From: Pseudomonas psychrophila HA-4
GTDB taxonomy: Bacteria > Pseudomonadota > Gammaproteobacteria > Pseudomonadales > Pseudomonadaceae
Assembly: GCF_000282975.1 (NCBI RefSeq)
Contig: NZ_ALJC01000139.1
Location: 1 to 34,667, forward strand
Direction of reading: 5' to 3'
DNA length: 34,667 bases
A program made the position numbers and the translations under genes. Below the pieces are notes generated by a model, which saw only the letters and a program-made list of their open reading frames with translations, was not told where the DNA came from and did no database searches. Of this stretch, positions 27,282 to 34,667 are shown one piece after another; the first letter of the stretch is position 1; the number at the start of each line of letters is the position of its first letter.

Positions 27282-27361
27282 GCCCTCTGCTGAGGGCTTC
27301 CCTGCCAATGACCCGGCCCTGCGCATCGTGTGTGCGCAGCGGCTGAATTTCGCCTTTTTTT
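27282..27361 (+). terminator. Hairpins with T7 run between binding protein and permease genes (attenuator)
   Basis: GCCCTC-TGCT-GAGGGC (27282-27297) is followed by CTGCGCA/TGCGCAG (27319-27325, 27333-27339), and then by a run of seven T (27355-27361) just before the ribosome site of the first permease. Such a partial stop would let the binding protein be made in excess, as is usual in ABC uptake operons. Confidence 0.5.
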
Positions 27362-27377
27362 GACCGGGGACTCGAGC

Positions 27378-28097
27378 ATGCTCGACCAACTATCACTGCT
27401 TTCTTTCGCCAGTGGCGGCTGGGGCTCGGCGTTGCTTGCCGGGTCCTTGGTGACCATTGCCCTGGCCTTGAGCTGCCTGCCGATCGGCTTGCCACTGGGG
27501 CTTGTCGTGGCCGTCGCAGCACGCTCCAAAAACCGCTGGATGCGGGCATGGGCCACGACGTTTTCAACGGTCTTTCGCGGCCTGCCGGAACTGTTGACGC
27601 TGCTGATCATTTATTACGGCTGCCAGATCGCGGCGCAAAAGATCCTCGCCCTCATGGGGTTTGACGTTCAGTTCACGATCAATACCTTTGTTGCTGCGAT
27701 GATCGCTTTCAGTCTGGTGTTTGCGGCCTTTTCCAGCGAGATCTGGCTGGGTGCTTTTAAAACCATTCCCAAGGGTCAGTTTGAGGCCGCCTCGGCGCTG
27801 GGCCTGTCCAAATTCCCCACCTTTCGCAAGGTTGTGCTGCCACAACTGGCGCGCATCGCCCTGCCCGGCCTGTCGAACAACTGGTTGTCGCTGCTTAAAG
27901 ACACGTCACTGGTATCGACCATCGCCCTCGTCGACCTGATGCGCCAAACCAACTTGGCCGTCAGCGTGACCAAAGACCCGATGCTGTTCTACACCGTGGC
28001 CTGCTTTATCTACCTGTTTTTCTCTGCGATTTCCGGGCGCTTGTTTGCCTTTCTGGAACGCTACTTCAACCGCCATATACGGAGCGTGCAGCCATGA
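27378..28097 (+). CDS. ABC transporter permease, polar amino acid (HisM/HisQ type), first subunit
   Basis: The 239-residue inner-membrane protein has five helices. FRGLPELLTLLIIYYG at about residues 65-80 and the cytoplasmic EAA loop (FEAASALGLSKFPTFRKVVLPQLARIALPG) are diagnostic of this permease family and dock on the ATPase. ATG 27378, with GGGGA 6 bases upstream, is preferred to an in-frame start at 27330 that would begin before the T-run. Its end overlaps the second permease by ATGA. Confidence 0.9.
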   Translation: MLDQLSLLSFASGGWGSALLAGSLVTIALALSCLPIGLPLGLVVAVAARSKNRWMRAWATTFSTVFRGLPELLTLLIIYYGCQIAAQKILALMGFDVQFTINTFVAAMIAFSLVFAAFSSEIWLGAFKTIPKGQFEAASALGLSKFPTFRKVVLPQLARIALPGLSNNWLSLLKDTSLVSTIALVDLMRQTNLAVSVTKDPMLFYTVACFIYLFFSAISGRLFAFLERYFNRHIRSVQP

Positions 28098-28804
28098 GCC
28101 TGGCGGATCTGCAAAACATGATTCTCAGCCCCGAACTGCTTGAGCGCTATGGCCCGCGCTTTATCGACGGGCTGCTGGTAACCGCCAAACTGGTGGCGAT
28201 TTCGTTCACCCTCGGCGCACTGCTCGGCCTGCTGATTGCACTGGGGCGTTTGTCCGGCAACCGCTTTTTGCGCAATTTTACGGGCGCATACGTGTACTTT
28301 TTCCGGGGCTCGCCGTTGCTGGCTCAGTTGTTCTTGCTCTATTACGGCCTCGGCTCTTTCAAAAGCTTTTGGCAAGATATCGGCTTGTGGTGGTTTTTCC
28401 GCGATGCCTGGCTCTGCACCCTGCTGGCTTTCACCCTGAACACCGCCGCCTATCAGGCTGAGATTCTGCGCGGCAGCATCCTGTCTGTGGCTCAAGGCCA
28501 GCGTGAAGCGTGCAAGGCGCTCAACCTGTCACGCTGGACCACCTTTCGCAAAGTGGTCCTGCCGCAATCGCTGTTGGTGGCCATCGGACCACTGGGCAAC
28601 GAGCTGATCCTGATGATCAAGGCCAGCGCCATCGCCTCTCTGGTGACCATTTACGACCTAATGGGCGTGACCAAAATGGTGTTCGCTCGCAGTTTCGACT
28701 TCCAGGTGTACCTCTGGGCCGCCGTGCTCTACCTGCTGATCGTCGAGATCGTACGTCGCAGCCTCAAATTTATCGAAGGCCGCCTCAGCCGCCATTTGCA
28801 GTAA
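28094..28804 (+). CDS. ABC transporter permease, polar amino acid type, second subunit
   Basis: The 236-residue protein pairs with the preceding permease. It shows YFFRGSPLLAQLFLLYYG after the first helices, and NTAAYQAEILRGSILSVAQG leading into the EAA-like loop REACKALNLSRWTTFRKVVL. Five helices are predicted. Translation is coupled to the first subunit by a four-base overlap. After a 48-base gap with a small AGCCC/GGGCT hairpin comes the oxidase gene. Confidence 0.9.
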   Translation: MSLADLQNMILSPELLERYGPRFIDGLLVTAKLVAISFTLGALLGLLIALGRLSGNRFLRNFTGAYVYFFRGSPLLAQLFLLYYGLGSFKSFWQDIGLWWFFRDAWLCTLLAFTLNTAAYQAEILRGSILSVAQGQREACKALNLSRWTTFRKVVLPQSLLVAIGPLGNELILMIKASAIASLVTIYDLMGVTKMVFARSFDFQVYLWAAVLYLLIVEIVRRSLKFIEGRLSRHLQ

Positions 28805-28852
28805 GCCCACTTTTTCGGGCTGCTAAACGGCCCTCGTTTTAAGGATTTATGT

Positions 28853-30094
28853 ATGCATTGCGACACTCTCGTTCTGGGGGCTGGCATTGTCGGCGTCAGT
28901 ACCGCGTTGCAACTCCAGGCCCGCGGACGCAACGTGGTGTTGCTCGACCGCGACCAGCCCGGCAGTGGCACCAGCCATGGCAACGCCGGGTTAATCGAGC
29001 GCGCCAGCGTTATCCCTTACTCGTTCCCGCGTGAAATCTCACGGCTGCTGCGCTACGGGCTTAATCAACAACCCGACGTGCGCTACAGCCTCAAGCACCT
29101 GCCTAAAGCCGGGGCCTGGCTGATGAAATACTGGCAGCAATCGGGCAGCAAGGGCTTGGCCAAAGCCACCCAGGCCATGCTGCCGCTGATTGAAAAGTGC
29201 GTCAGCGAACACGACTTGCTGGCAGAACCGGCCGGTATGACTGGACTGATTCAGGACAGCGGCTGGATCGAGGTGTATCGCACTCAGGCTGACTTCGACA
29301 AAGCCCAGCGCGATGCGGCAGCCCTGAGCGAATTCAAACTCAACTACCGGGTGCTCGACCAACAGCAAGTGCACGCGCTGGAACCGGGCTTGCATGGCGA
29401 TGTGCTGGGCGGCATTCATTGGCTGGACCCAAAAACCGTCAGCGACCCAGGCGGCCTGACCCGCGGTTACGCCGCGCTGTTTATCAAGCGCGGCGGCACG
29501 TTTGTCATTGGCGATGCCACCCGCCTGCGGGCGAGTGCCGGGCAATGGCAGGTGGAGAGCCAAAAAGGCTTAATCACCGCCAATGAGGCCGTGGTCACAC
29601 TCGGCCCGCAGGCGCGGGATATTTTCGAGCCGTTGGGGTATCGGATTCCGCTGGCGATCAAGCGCGGCTACCACATGCACTACGCCGCCAAAGACGGTCA
29701 CACCATGCAACATCCGATTCTCGATTCGATTGGCGGTTATGTGTTGGCGCCGATGGTTGGCGGTATTCGCCTGACCACTGGAATCGAATTCGCAGACAGT
29801 GATGACCCGATCAACGAAATCCAACTGCGCCGCTGCGAAGAGCGCGCCCAGCGCCTGTATCCGCTGGGTCCGCGCGTTGATGCCGAGCCCTGGCTGGGTC
29901 GTCGCCCGTGCCTGCCGGACATGTGCCCGGTGATAGGCCCGGCCAGCCGCCACAAAGGTTTGTGGTTCAACTTTGGCCACGCGCATCACGGCCTGACACT
30001 GGGTCCGGTCTGCGGGCGCCTGTTAGCCGAAATGATGACGGGCGAATACCCGTTCACCGACCCTACGCCCTACAGCGCCGAGCGCTTTTACTGA
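28853..30094 (+). CDS. amaD: FAD-dependent D-amino acid oxidase/dehydrogenase (AmaD-like)
   Basis: The 413-residue DadA-type flavoprotein begins with the dinucleotide-binding motif VLGAGIVGVSTALQLQARG and the acidic residue in VVLLDRD. The next helix has GTSHGNAGLIE, as in D-amino acid dehydrogenases. The end holds the FAD-contacting LWFNFGHAHHGLTLGP. In P. putida the AmaD enzyme at the equivalent place oxidises D-lysine to the keto acid that cyclises to the DpkA substrate. The gene lies between the permeases and the ATPase gene of the same ABC system, as in that species. Start ATG 28853 follows AAGGA. The precise substrate is inferred from synteny. Confidence 0.75.
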   Translation: MHCDTLVLGAGIVGVSTALQLQARGRNVVLLDRDQPGSGTSHGNAGLIERASVIPYSFPREISRLLRYGLNQQPDVRYSLKHLPKAGAWLMKYWQQSGSKGLAKATQAMLPLIEKCVSEHDLLAEPAGMTGLIQDSGWIEVYRTQADFDKAQRDAAALSEFKLNYRVLDQQQVHALEPGLHGDVLGGIHWLDPKTVSDPGGLTRGYAALFIKRGGTFVIGDATRLRASAGQWQVESQKGLITANEAVVTLGPQARDIFEPLGYRIPLAIKRGYHMHYAAKDGHTMQHPILDSIGGYVLAPMVGGIRLTTGIEFADSDDPINEIQLRRCEERAQRLYPLGPRVDAEPWLGRRPCLPDMCPVIGPASRHKGLWFNFGHAHHGLTLGPVCGRLLAEMMTGEYPFTDPTPYSAERFY

Positions 30095-30110
30095 TCTCTG
30101 GAGACACACT

Positions 30111-30899
30111 ATGCACGCTCAACCTGCTTACGTTCATAACCCTGTGTCGCCAGTGACAGACACTCGCAAGGTGGTGGTGGACATCGCTGGTCTGAACAAG
30201 TACTACAGCGCGTTTCATGTACTAAAAGGCATCGACCTTAAGGTGCGTGAAGGCGAACGTATCGTGCTCTGCGGCCCGTCTGGCTCGGGCAAGTCGACCT
30301 TGATTCGCTGCATCAACCGCCTGGAAATCGCCGAAAAAGGCAGGATTCTGGTCAACAACACCGACCTGTCAGAAGCCACCCGTGACGCCGCCAAAGTACG
30401 CAGCGAAATCGGCATGGTGTTCCAACATTTCAACCTGTTCCCGCACATGAGCGTGCTCGATAACTGCATCCTCGCCCCCATGTCAGTCCGTGGGCTGCCT
30501 CGCAAAAAGGCGGTGGAACTGGCGCAGCACTTCTTGGAAAAGGTCGGCATTGCAAGCCAAGCAGACAAATACCCGAGCCAACTTTCAGGCGGCCAACAGC
30601 AGCGCGTGGCCATTGCCCGAGCATTGTGCATGGAGCCAAAAATCATGTTGTTCGATGAGCCCACCTCGGCGCTAGACCCGGAAATGGTCAGCGAAGTGCT
30701 CGATGTGATGGTCAAACTGGCGGGCAGCGGCATGACCATGCTCTGCGTGACCCACGAAATGGGCTTTGCTCGTCAGGTGGCGGAGCGGGTGTTGTTTTTG
30801 GACGGCGGCATGATCATCGAAGATTCGCCACCCGAAGACTTCTTTAACGCCCCGAAAAGCCCACGAGCCAAAGCGTTTCTCGCACAAATCGTGCACTGA
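30111..30899 (+). CDS. ABC transporter ATP-binding protein, polar amino acid type
   Basis: The 262-residue ATPase has a Walker A GPSGSGKST (55-63), Q-loop GMVFQHFNLFPH, signature LSGGQQQR (158-165), Walker B IMLFDEP (178-184) and the switch histidine in CVTHEMGF. This is the HisP/GlnQ class, which energises amino acid uptake. It starts 16 bases after the oxidase gene with GGAGA before the ATG, and completes the transporter with the binding protein and two permeases. An extra N-terminal tail of about 20 residues precedes the first strand. Confidence 0.92.
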   Translation: MHAQPAYVHNPVSPVTDTRKVVVDIAGLNKYYSAFHVLKGIDLKVREGERIVLCGPSGSGKSTLIRCINRLEIAEKGRILVNNTDLSEATRDAAKVRSEIGMVFQHFNLFPHMSVLDNCILAPMSVRGLPRKKAVELAQHFLEKVGIASQADKYPSQLSGGQQQRVAIARALCMEPKIMLFDEPTSALDPEMVSEVLDVMVKLAGSGMTMLCVTHEMGFARQVAERVLFLDGGMIIEDSPPEDFFNAPKSPRAKAFLAQIVH

Positions 30900-30930
30900 T
30901 CCTCTGCAGCCGCTTTATTGACAAGGGTCT

Positions 30931-30982
30931 GAGCGAGCTTGCTCACGATCTTTTGATCTTGAAGGTCAGAAGATCGCGAGCG
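30931..30982. repeat. REP-like element between the ABC ATPase and fadH
   Basis: GAGCGAGCTTGCTCACGATC and the later AGAAGATCGCGAGCG form imperfect inverted arms around TTTTGATCTTGAAGG. GAGCGAGCTTGCTC is the core of the common Pseudomonas REP family. It lies between convergent genes. Confidence 0.7.
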
Positions 30983-30992
30983 TTCGATGGGT

Positions 30993-33029
30993 TTACAACT
31001 CGGCAGCTAATCGCGACCCCTGGTTGATGGCGCGTTTGGCGTCCAGTTCAGCCGCGACGTCGGCACCGCCAATCAAGTGCACGTTCTGCCCGGCCGCCAA
31101 CAGGCCATCTTGCAGTTCGCGCAGCGGGTCTTGACCGGCGCAAATGACGATGTTGTCGACGGCCAACAACTGCGGCTCGCCTTCGCCAACACGAATGTGC
31201 AACCCGTCATTGTCGATGCTCAGGTAGTCAACGCTGTTGAGCATTTGCACGTGTTTGTTTTTCAAGCCGGTGCGGTGGATCCAGCCGGTGGTTTTGCCCA
31301 GTCCGTCTCCCACCTTGGTTTTTTTACGCTGCAACAAAAACACCTGCCGCGCTGGCGCATGCACTTCAGGCTTGATTCCGGCAACGCCACCACGGGCTTC
31401 GAGGTGGGTATCAATGCCCCACTCGCGCCAGAAGGCTTCTCGGTCCAGGCTGGTGGCCACGCCCTGTTGCACCAGGAACTCGGACACGTCAAAACCGATG
31501 CCGCCCGCACCAATGACGGCGACGCTGGCGCCCACGGGCTTGCGCCCAAGGATCACGTCCAGGTAGCTCAGCACTTTAGGGTGGTCGATGCCCGGGATCG
31601 CCGGGGTGCGCGGCGCAATACCGGTGGCTAGGATGATTTCGTCAAACTCTCCCGCCACCAATTGCTGTACGTCTACGCGCGTGTTGAGTTGCAATTCAAC
31701 GCCAGTGGTTTGCAGCTTACGGGTGAAGTAACGCAGGGTTTCGAAGAACTCTTCCTTGCCTGGCACGCGCTTGGCCACGTTGAACTGGCCGCCAATTTCA
31801 CTGGCTGAATCAAACAGCGTGACCTGATGCCCACGCTCAGCCGCCACCGTCGCCGCCGACAATCCGGCAGGACCGGCGCCGACCACAGCGATTTTCTTCA
31901 CCGCGATGGTCGGCAGGTAATTGAGCACCGTTTCATGGCAAGCACGCGGGTTAACCAGGCAACTGGTCAGTTTGCCGCCAAAGGTGTGGTCCAAACACGC
32001 TTGGTTGCAGCCGATGCAGGTGTTGATTTCATCGCTGCGCCCAGCCGCCGCTTTGTTGACGAACTCGGGATCAGCCAGGAACGGCCGCGCCATGGACACC
32101 ATGTCGGCGTCGCCCTCGGCCAGAATCTGTTCGGCGATTTGCGGGGTATTGATGCGGTTGGTGGTGATCAGCGGCACGTTGACCGAGCCGCGCAGCTTGG
32201 CGGTGACTTTGCTGAAGGCTCCGCGTGGCACTTTGGTGGCGATGGTCGGAATACGCGCTTCGTGCCAGCCAATGCCGGTGTTGATCAAGGTCGCACCGGC
32301 CTGCTCCACAGCCTTGGCCAGTTGCACAATTTCTTCCCAGACGCTGCCACCTGCCACCAGATCGAGCATCGACAGGCGATAAATAATAATGAAATTCGGG
32401 CCTACCGCTTCACGCACCCGGCGCACGATTTCAATCGGCAGACGCATACGGTTTTCGTAGCTGCCACCCCAGCGGTCGGTGCGATGGTTAGTCTGCGCGG
32501 CAAGGAACTGGTTAATGAAATACCCTTCGGAGCCCATGATCTCGACGCCGTCATAACCGGCGCTTTGAGACAGTTTGGCGCAGGTCACGAAGTCGCTGAT
32601 CTGCTTCTCGATACCGGCTTCATCCAGCTCTTTGGGGGTAAAGGGGTTGATCGGCGCCTGAATCGCGCTAGGCGCCACTTGGCGCGGGCTGTAGGCATAG
32701 CGCCCAGCGTGAAGGATCTGCAGGCAGATCTTGCCACCCGCATCGTGCACAGCGCGGGTCACCACTAGGTGCTTTTCGGCTTCTTCAGCCGTGCTCAGTT
32801 TGGCGGCACCGCTGTACACGCCGCCTTCATCGTTGGGCGCAATACCGCCTGTGACCATCAGTCCAACACCGCCTTTTGCCCGTTCGGCAAAGTACGCTGC
32901 CATGCGCTCAAAGCCACCGGGTTGCTCTTCAAGCCCCGTGTGCATCGAGCCCATTAGGCTGCGGTTGCGCAAGGTGGTAAAACCCAAATCCAGCGGGGCC
33001 ATTAAATGCGGGTAGTGAGTGGCGGTCAT
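30993..33029 (-). CDS. fadH: 2,4-dienoyl-CoA reductase (NADPH), FadH
   Basis: The enzyme reduces 2,4-dienoyl-CoA intermediates in the beta-oxidation of unsaturated fatty acids. The 678 residues give the standard layout: an OYE-like FMN barrel (1-330), then a 4Fe-4S cluster with Cys338, Cys341, Cys345 and Cys357. A flavodoxin-like NAD(P)H/FAD part follows with VVGAGPAGLSAATVAAERG near 380 and VAVIGAGGIGFDVSEFL near 520. The catalytic Tyr170 (SEGYFINQFL) and His256 (GWHEARIPT) match those of E. coli FadH. ATG 33029 has GGAG 7 bases upstream. The gene stands alone and is convergent with the ABC-oxidase operon. Confidence 0.95.
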   Translation of the reverse strand: MTATHYPHLMAPLDLGFTTLRNRSLMGSMHTGLEEQPGGFERMAAYFAERAKGGVGLMVTGGIAPNDEGGVYSGAAKLSTAEEAEKHLVVTRAVHDAGGKICLQILHAGRYAYSPRQVAPSAIQAPINPFTPKELDEAGIEKQISDFVTCAKLSQSAGYDGVEIMGSEGYFINQFLAAQTNHRTDRWGGSYENRMRLPIEIVRRVREAVGPNFIIIYRLSMLDLVAGGSVWEEIVQLAKAVEQAGATLINTGIGWHEARIPTIATKVPRGAFSKVTAKLRGSVNVPLITTNRINTPQIAEQILAEGDADMVSMARPFLADPEFVNKAAAGRSDEINTCIGCNQACLDHTFGGKLTSCLVNPRACHETVLNYLPTIAVKKIAVVGAGPAGLSAATVAAERGHQVTLFDSASEIGGQFNVAKRVPGKEEFFETLRYFTRKLQTTGVELQLNTRVDVQQLVAGEFDEIILATGIAPRTPAIPGIDHPKVLSYLDVILGRKPVGASVAVIGAGGIGFDVSEFLVQQGVATSLDREAFWREWGIDTHLEARGGVAGIKPEVHAPARQVFLLQRKKTKVGDGLGKTTGWIHRTGLKNKHVQMLNSVDYLSIDNDGLHIRVGEGEPQLLAVDNIVICAGQDPLRELQDGLLAAGQNVHLIGGADVAAELDAKRAINQGSRLAAEL

Positions 33030-33063
33030 CAGGATGCTCCGGAACAGGCAAAATCACGGTATG

Positions 33064-33085
33064 CGGGGCGTTCTTTGGCGCCCCG
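33064..33085 (-). promoter_or_regulatory. Leader hairpin upstream of fadH
   Basis: CGGGGCG (33064-33070) pairs with CGCCCCG (33079-33085) 35 bases before the fadH start. No regulator site is recognised in the 211-base gap between fadH and the divergent nitrilase-like gene, so its role is open. Confidence 0.35.
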
Positions 33086-33240
33086 TCGTTTATGTCTGGC
33101 ACAGTAAAGACACAATCTGACGCACTCAATGACTCAAACTTACAAATTAATAACCTAAATGAGCACCCCCTCTTGGCAAGCCTTGCCTAGCGACCTACCC
33201 TAGTCCTCGAATTCTGCCCACGGTTACCGCTTTATTTCTC

Positions 33241-34371
33241 ATGCGTAAATTATTTGGCTGCACCTTACTGATCGCACTTGTCGCTTCTGCCGCTGGCTAT
33301 GGGTACTGGGCTGAACATCGCGAGGTCGGTCACTACTTGTCTGATCTGCGTATCAAACTGGCTGTCAACGATGGCGCTGATCAAGGCCGTGGCAATTTGC
33401 TGGGTATCGAACCCGATCTGTCACCGCGAGACTTTCAAAGCCTGGCGCTGGTGCATTTAAAGCTTTGCGCTTACCTAAACAGCGCCCGCAATGATGGGCT
33501 GCTCAACGATAAAACCATCGTTGTGCTGCCTGAGCACATTGGCACCTGGCTGATGTTTCGCGGCGAAAAAGACGAGCTGTACCAGGCCGCCAATTTGAAT
33601 GACGCCATGCGCATGCTGGCCATGAGCAACCCGCTGGCCTTCGCCAATGCCTGGTTACGGGCAGACGGTGACAACCGCACCAACGATGCACACCTGCGCA
33701 TGAAAGCCCGGCACATGGCGAGCGATTATCAAAGCCTGTTTGGCGGGCTGGCCAAGGAGTTCGGGGTGACATTGGTGGCGGGCAGTATCGCCCTGCCCGA
33801 CCCGCGCATTGAAAATGGTAAGTTGTTGCCGGGCAATGGCCCGCTGTACAACAGCAGCCTGGTGTTTGGCCGCGACGGCGCATTGCTTGGCACCCCTCAG
33901 CGCCAGTTGCTACCCACTTACGAAGAACAAAGCTATATCCAACCAAGCCCGGACCATCAGCTAAATGTGGTCGATACTCCGGCCGGACGGCTGGGCATTT
34001 TGATCGGCAGCGACAGCTGGTACCCCGAGAACTATCAAACCCTCAATGAAAAAGGCGCGCAGTTGATTGCCGTGCCTGCCTTCATCATGGGCAAGAAAAC
34101 GTGGGAGCAGCCTTGGGGCGGCTATAAGAGCGTTTCTACGCCCAGCGAAATCAGCCTCAAACCCGGCGAAGTAACCGAAGGCGAAGCCTGGCACCGCCTA
34201 ACACTAATCAGTCGCGTGCCCAGCAGCACTGCCGAAGCGGGTGTGACTGTGTTCCTGCGCGGCAAGTTCTGGGACAAACGCAGCGCCGGGCAGGGTTTTA
34301 TTAGCCGCAACGGTCAAACCAGCGCCGACACGTCCGGCACTGGCGCTCAACTGCTGAACGTGTGGCTGTAA
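33241..34371 (+). CDS. Membrane-anchored nitrilase-fold protein, catalytic cysteine missing
   Basis: The 376-residue protein has an N-terminal hydrophobic anchor or signal (residues 4-22), then a carbon-nitrogen hydrolase fold. Family strands are recognisable: TIVVLPEHIGTW with the first Glu (Glu98), FGVTLVAGSIALPD, and the nucleophile strand GRLGILIGSDSWYPE. In active members this last reads G-x-x-I-C-Y-D; here Gly256-Ser257 take the place of Cys-Tyr. The lysine strand is also changed (LLGTPQRQLLP, no Lys). It is thus probably not an amidase or nitrilase but a pseudoenzyme or one with altered chemistry. Anchoring in the periplasm recalls Lnt-type members, but the eight-helix Lnt membrane part is absent. 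An AraC-type gene follows after 4 bases. Confidence 0.75.
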   Translation: MRKLFGCTLLIALVASAAGYGYWAEHREVGHYLSDLRIKLAVNDGADQGRGNLLGIEPDLSPRDFQSLALVHLKLCAYLNSARNDGLLNDKTIVVLPEHIGTWLMFRGEKDELYQAANLNDAMRMLAMSNPLAFANAWLRADGDNRTNDAHLRMKARHMASDYQSLFGGLAKEFGVTLVAGSIALPDPRIENGKLLPGNGPLYNSSLVFGRDGALLGTPQRQLLPTYEEQSYIQPSPDHQLNVVDTPAGRLGILIGSDSWYPENYQTLNEKGAQLIAVPAFIMGKKTWEQPWGGYKSVSTPSEISLKPGEVTEGEAWHRLTLISRVPSSTAEAGVTVFLRGKFWDKRSAGQGFISRNGQTSADTSGTGAQLLNVWL

Positions 34372-34375
34372 CGCC

Positions 34376-34667
34376 GTGAAACCGCTGCCAATGCGTCTGG
34401 GCGACCTTTCTGTAGGATTTGTTGAATGCCTGGCGGACGCCGTGCGCAGCCATGGACAAGATCCCCTGCCCTTGCTTGCCCAATTCGGTCTCGACCCGGC
34501 CAGACTCGCCCAACCTTCGGCCCGCTTATCGATCCCGCGTTACATGCGCTTGGGGCATGCGGCAATCGCGCTGACGGGGGATTCGGCACTCGGTTTGCGC
34601 ATGGGCCAGTTGAGCCGCTTGCCGCAGGCTGGGCTGGCGGGTGTGACCGCAGCCCAAGCGCCGACGG
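34376..34667 (+). CDS. AraC-family regulator, N-terminal part (cut by window end)
   Basis: An open frame from GTG 34376 (or ATG 34391) continues past the window edge. The visible 97 residues, such as VGFVECLADAVRSHGQDPLP followed by IPRYMRLGHAAIALTGDSAL and GLRMGQLSRLPQAG, match the arabinose-binding-like N-terminal domain of OruR-type AraC regulators. The helix-turn-helix would lie beyond the window. It starts 4 bases after the nitrilase-like gene, so the two probably form an operon. No clear ribosome site is seen, consistent with translational coupling. Confidence 0.75.
   Translation, partial: MKPLPMRLGDLSVGFVECLADAVRSHGQDPLPLLAQFGLDPARLAQPSARLSIPRYMRLGHAAIALTGDSALGLRMGQLSRLPQAGLAGVTAAQAPT

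Noticed and set aside
26501..27610. A 369-codon minus-strand frame opposite the binding protein and permease genes
   Set aside because: It spans two genes with clear family motifs and the gap between them; it has no recognisable domain and is a shadow frame.
31827..32768. A 313-codon plus-strand frame opposite fadH
   Set aside because: It is fully covered by the conserved FadH reading frame and has no motif of its own.

Overview
The window looks like a Pseudomonas chromosome of moderate GC content, close to the P. fluorescens/P. putida/P. fragi group. This rests on the fused mrpAB-type antiporter operon, the dpkA/RpiR/ABC/oxidase block that matches the P. putida D-lysine region in gene order, FadH, REP-like repeats and GTG starts with good Shine-Dalgarno sites. 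Species cannot be fixed from the sequence alone.

Bases 1-4393 are accessory and partly decayed. They hold IS66-family scraps with two IS ends, an AT-rich orphan Wzy-like polysaccharide polymerase, the C-terminal stump of an alpha/beta hydrolase, a small unknown protein and long gene-poor stretches. The region stops at the 3' end of a tRNA-Cys gene, a common integration site, so it reads as the worn edge of a genomic island. From 5.0 to 7.2 kb are a small lipoprotein, an XRE-cupin regulator and a divergent EamA-type transporter, with a pair of dyad sites between the last two.

Bases 7533-13587 are a complete Mrp/Pha cation/proton antiporter operon (mrpAB fusion, C, D, E, F, G). Each gene overlaps the next by 1 or 4 bases.

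Bases 13643-21990 (minus strand) form the most interesting block: a TonB-dependent receptor, a beta-propeller phytase, a TolQ-type and a TolR-type motor protein, a TonB with a TolA-like linker, and then a DASS-type anion transporter. A sequence matching a PhoB (Pho) box, followed by a -10-like hexamer at the right spacing, lies upstream of the receptor. I read this as a phosphate-starvation-induced phytate-foraging system with its own energy-transducing motor. Divergent from it are a membrane protein with a degenerate GGDEF domain that keeps its c-di-GMP inhibitory site, and an overlapping AraC-type regulator.

Bases 24465-30899 form a D-lysine/pipecolate-type catabolic and uptake block: dpkA, and divergently an RpiR regulator, binding protein, two permeases, an FAD amino-acid oxidase (amaD-like) and an ABC ATPase. 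A perfect TGACAG-N4-CTGTCA dyad overlaps the predicted dpkA promoter. The window closes with fadH (minus strand), a membrane-anchored nitrilase-fold protein lacking the catalytic cysteine, and the start of another AraC regulator cut by the window edge. Two copies of a long inverted repeat of about 130 bases and several REP-like hairpins sit between genes.
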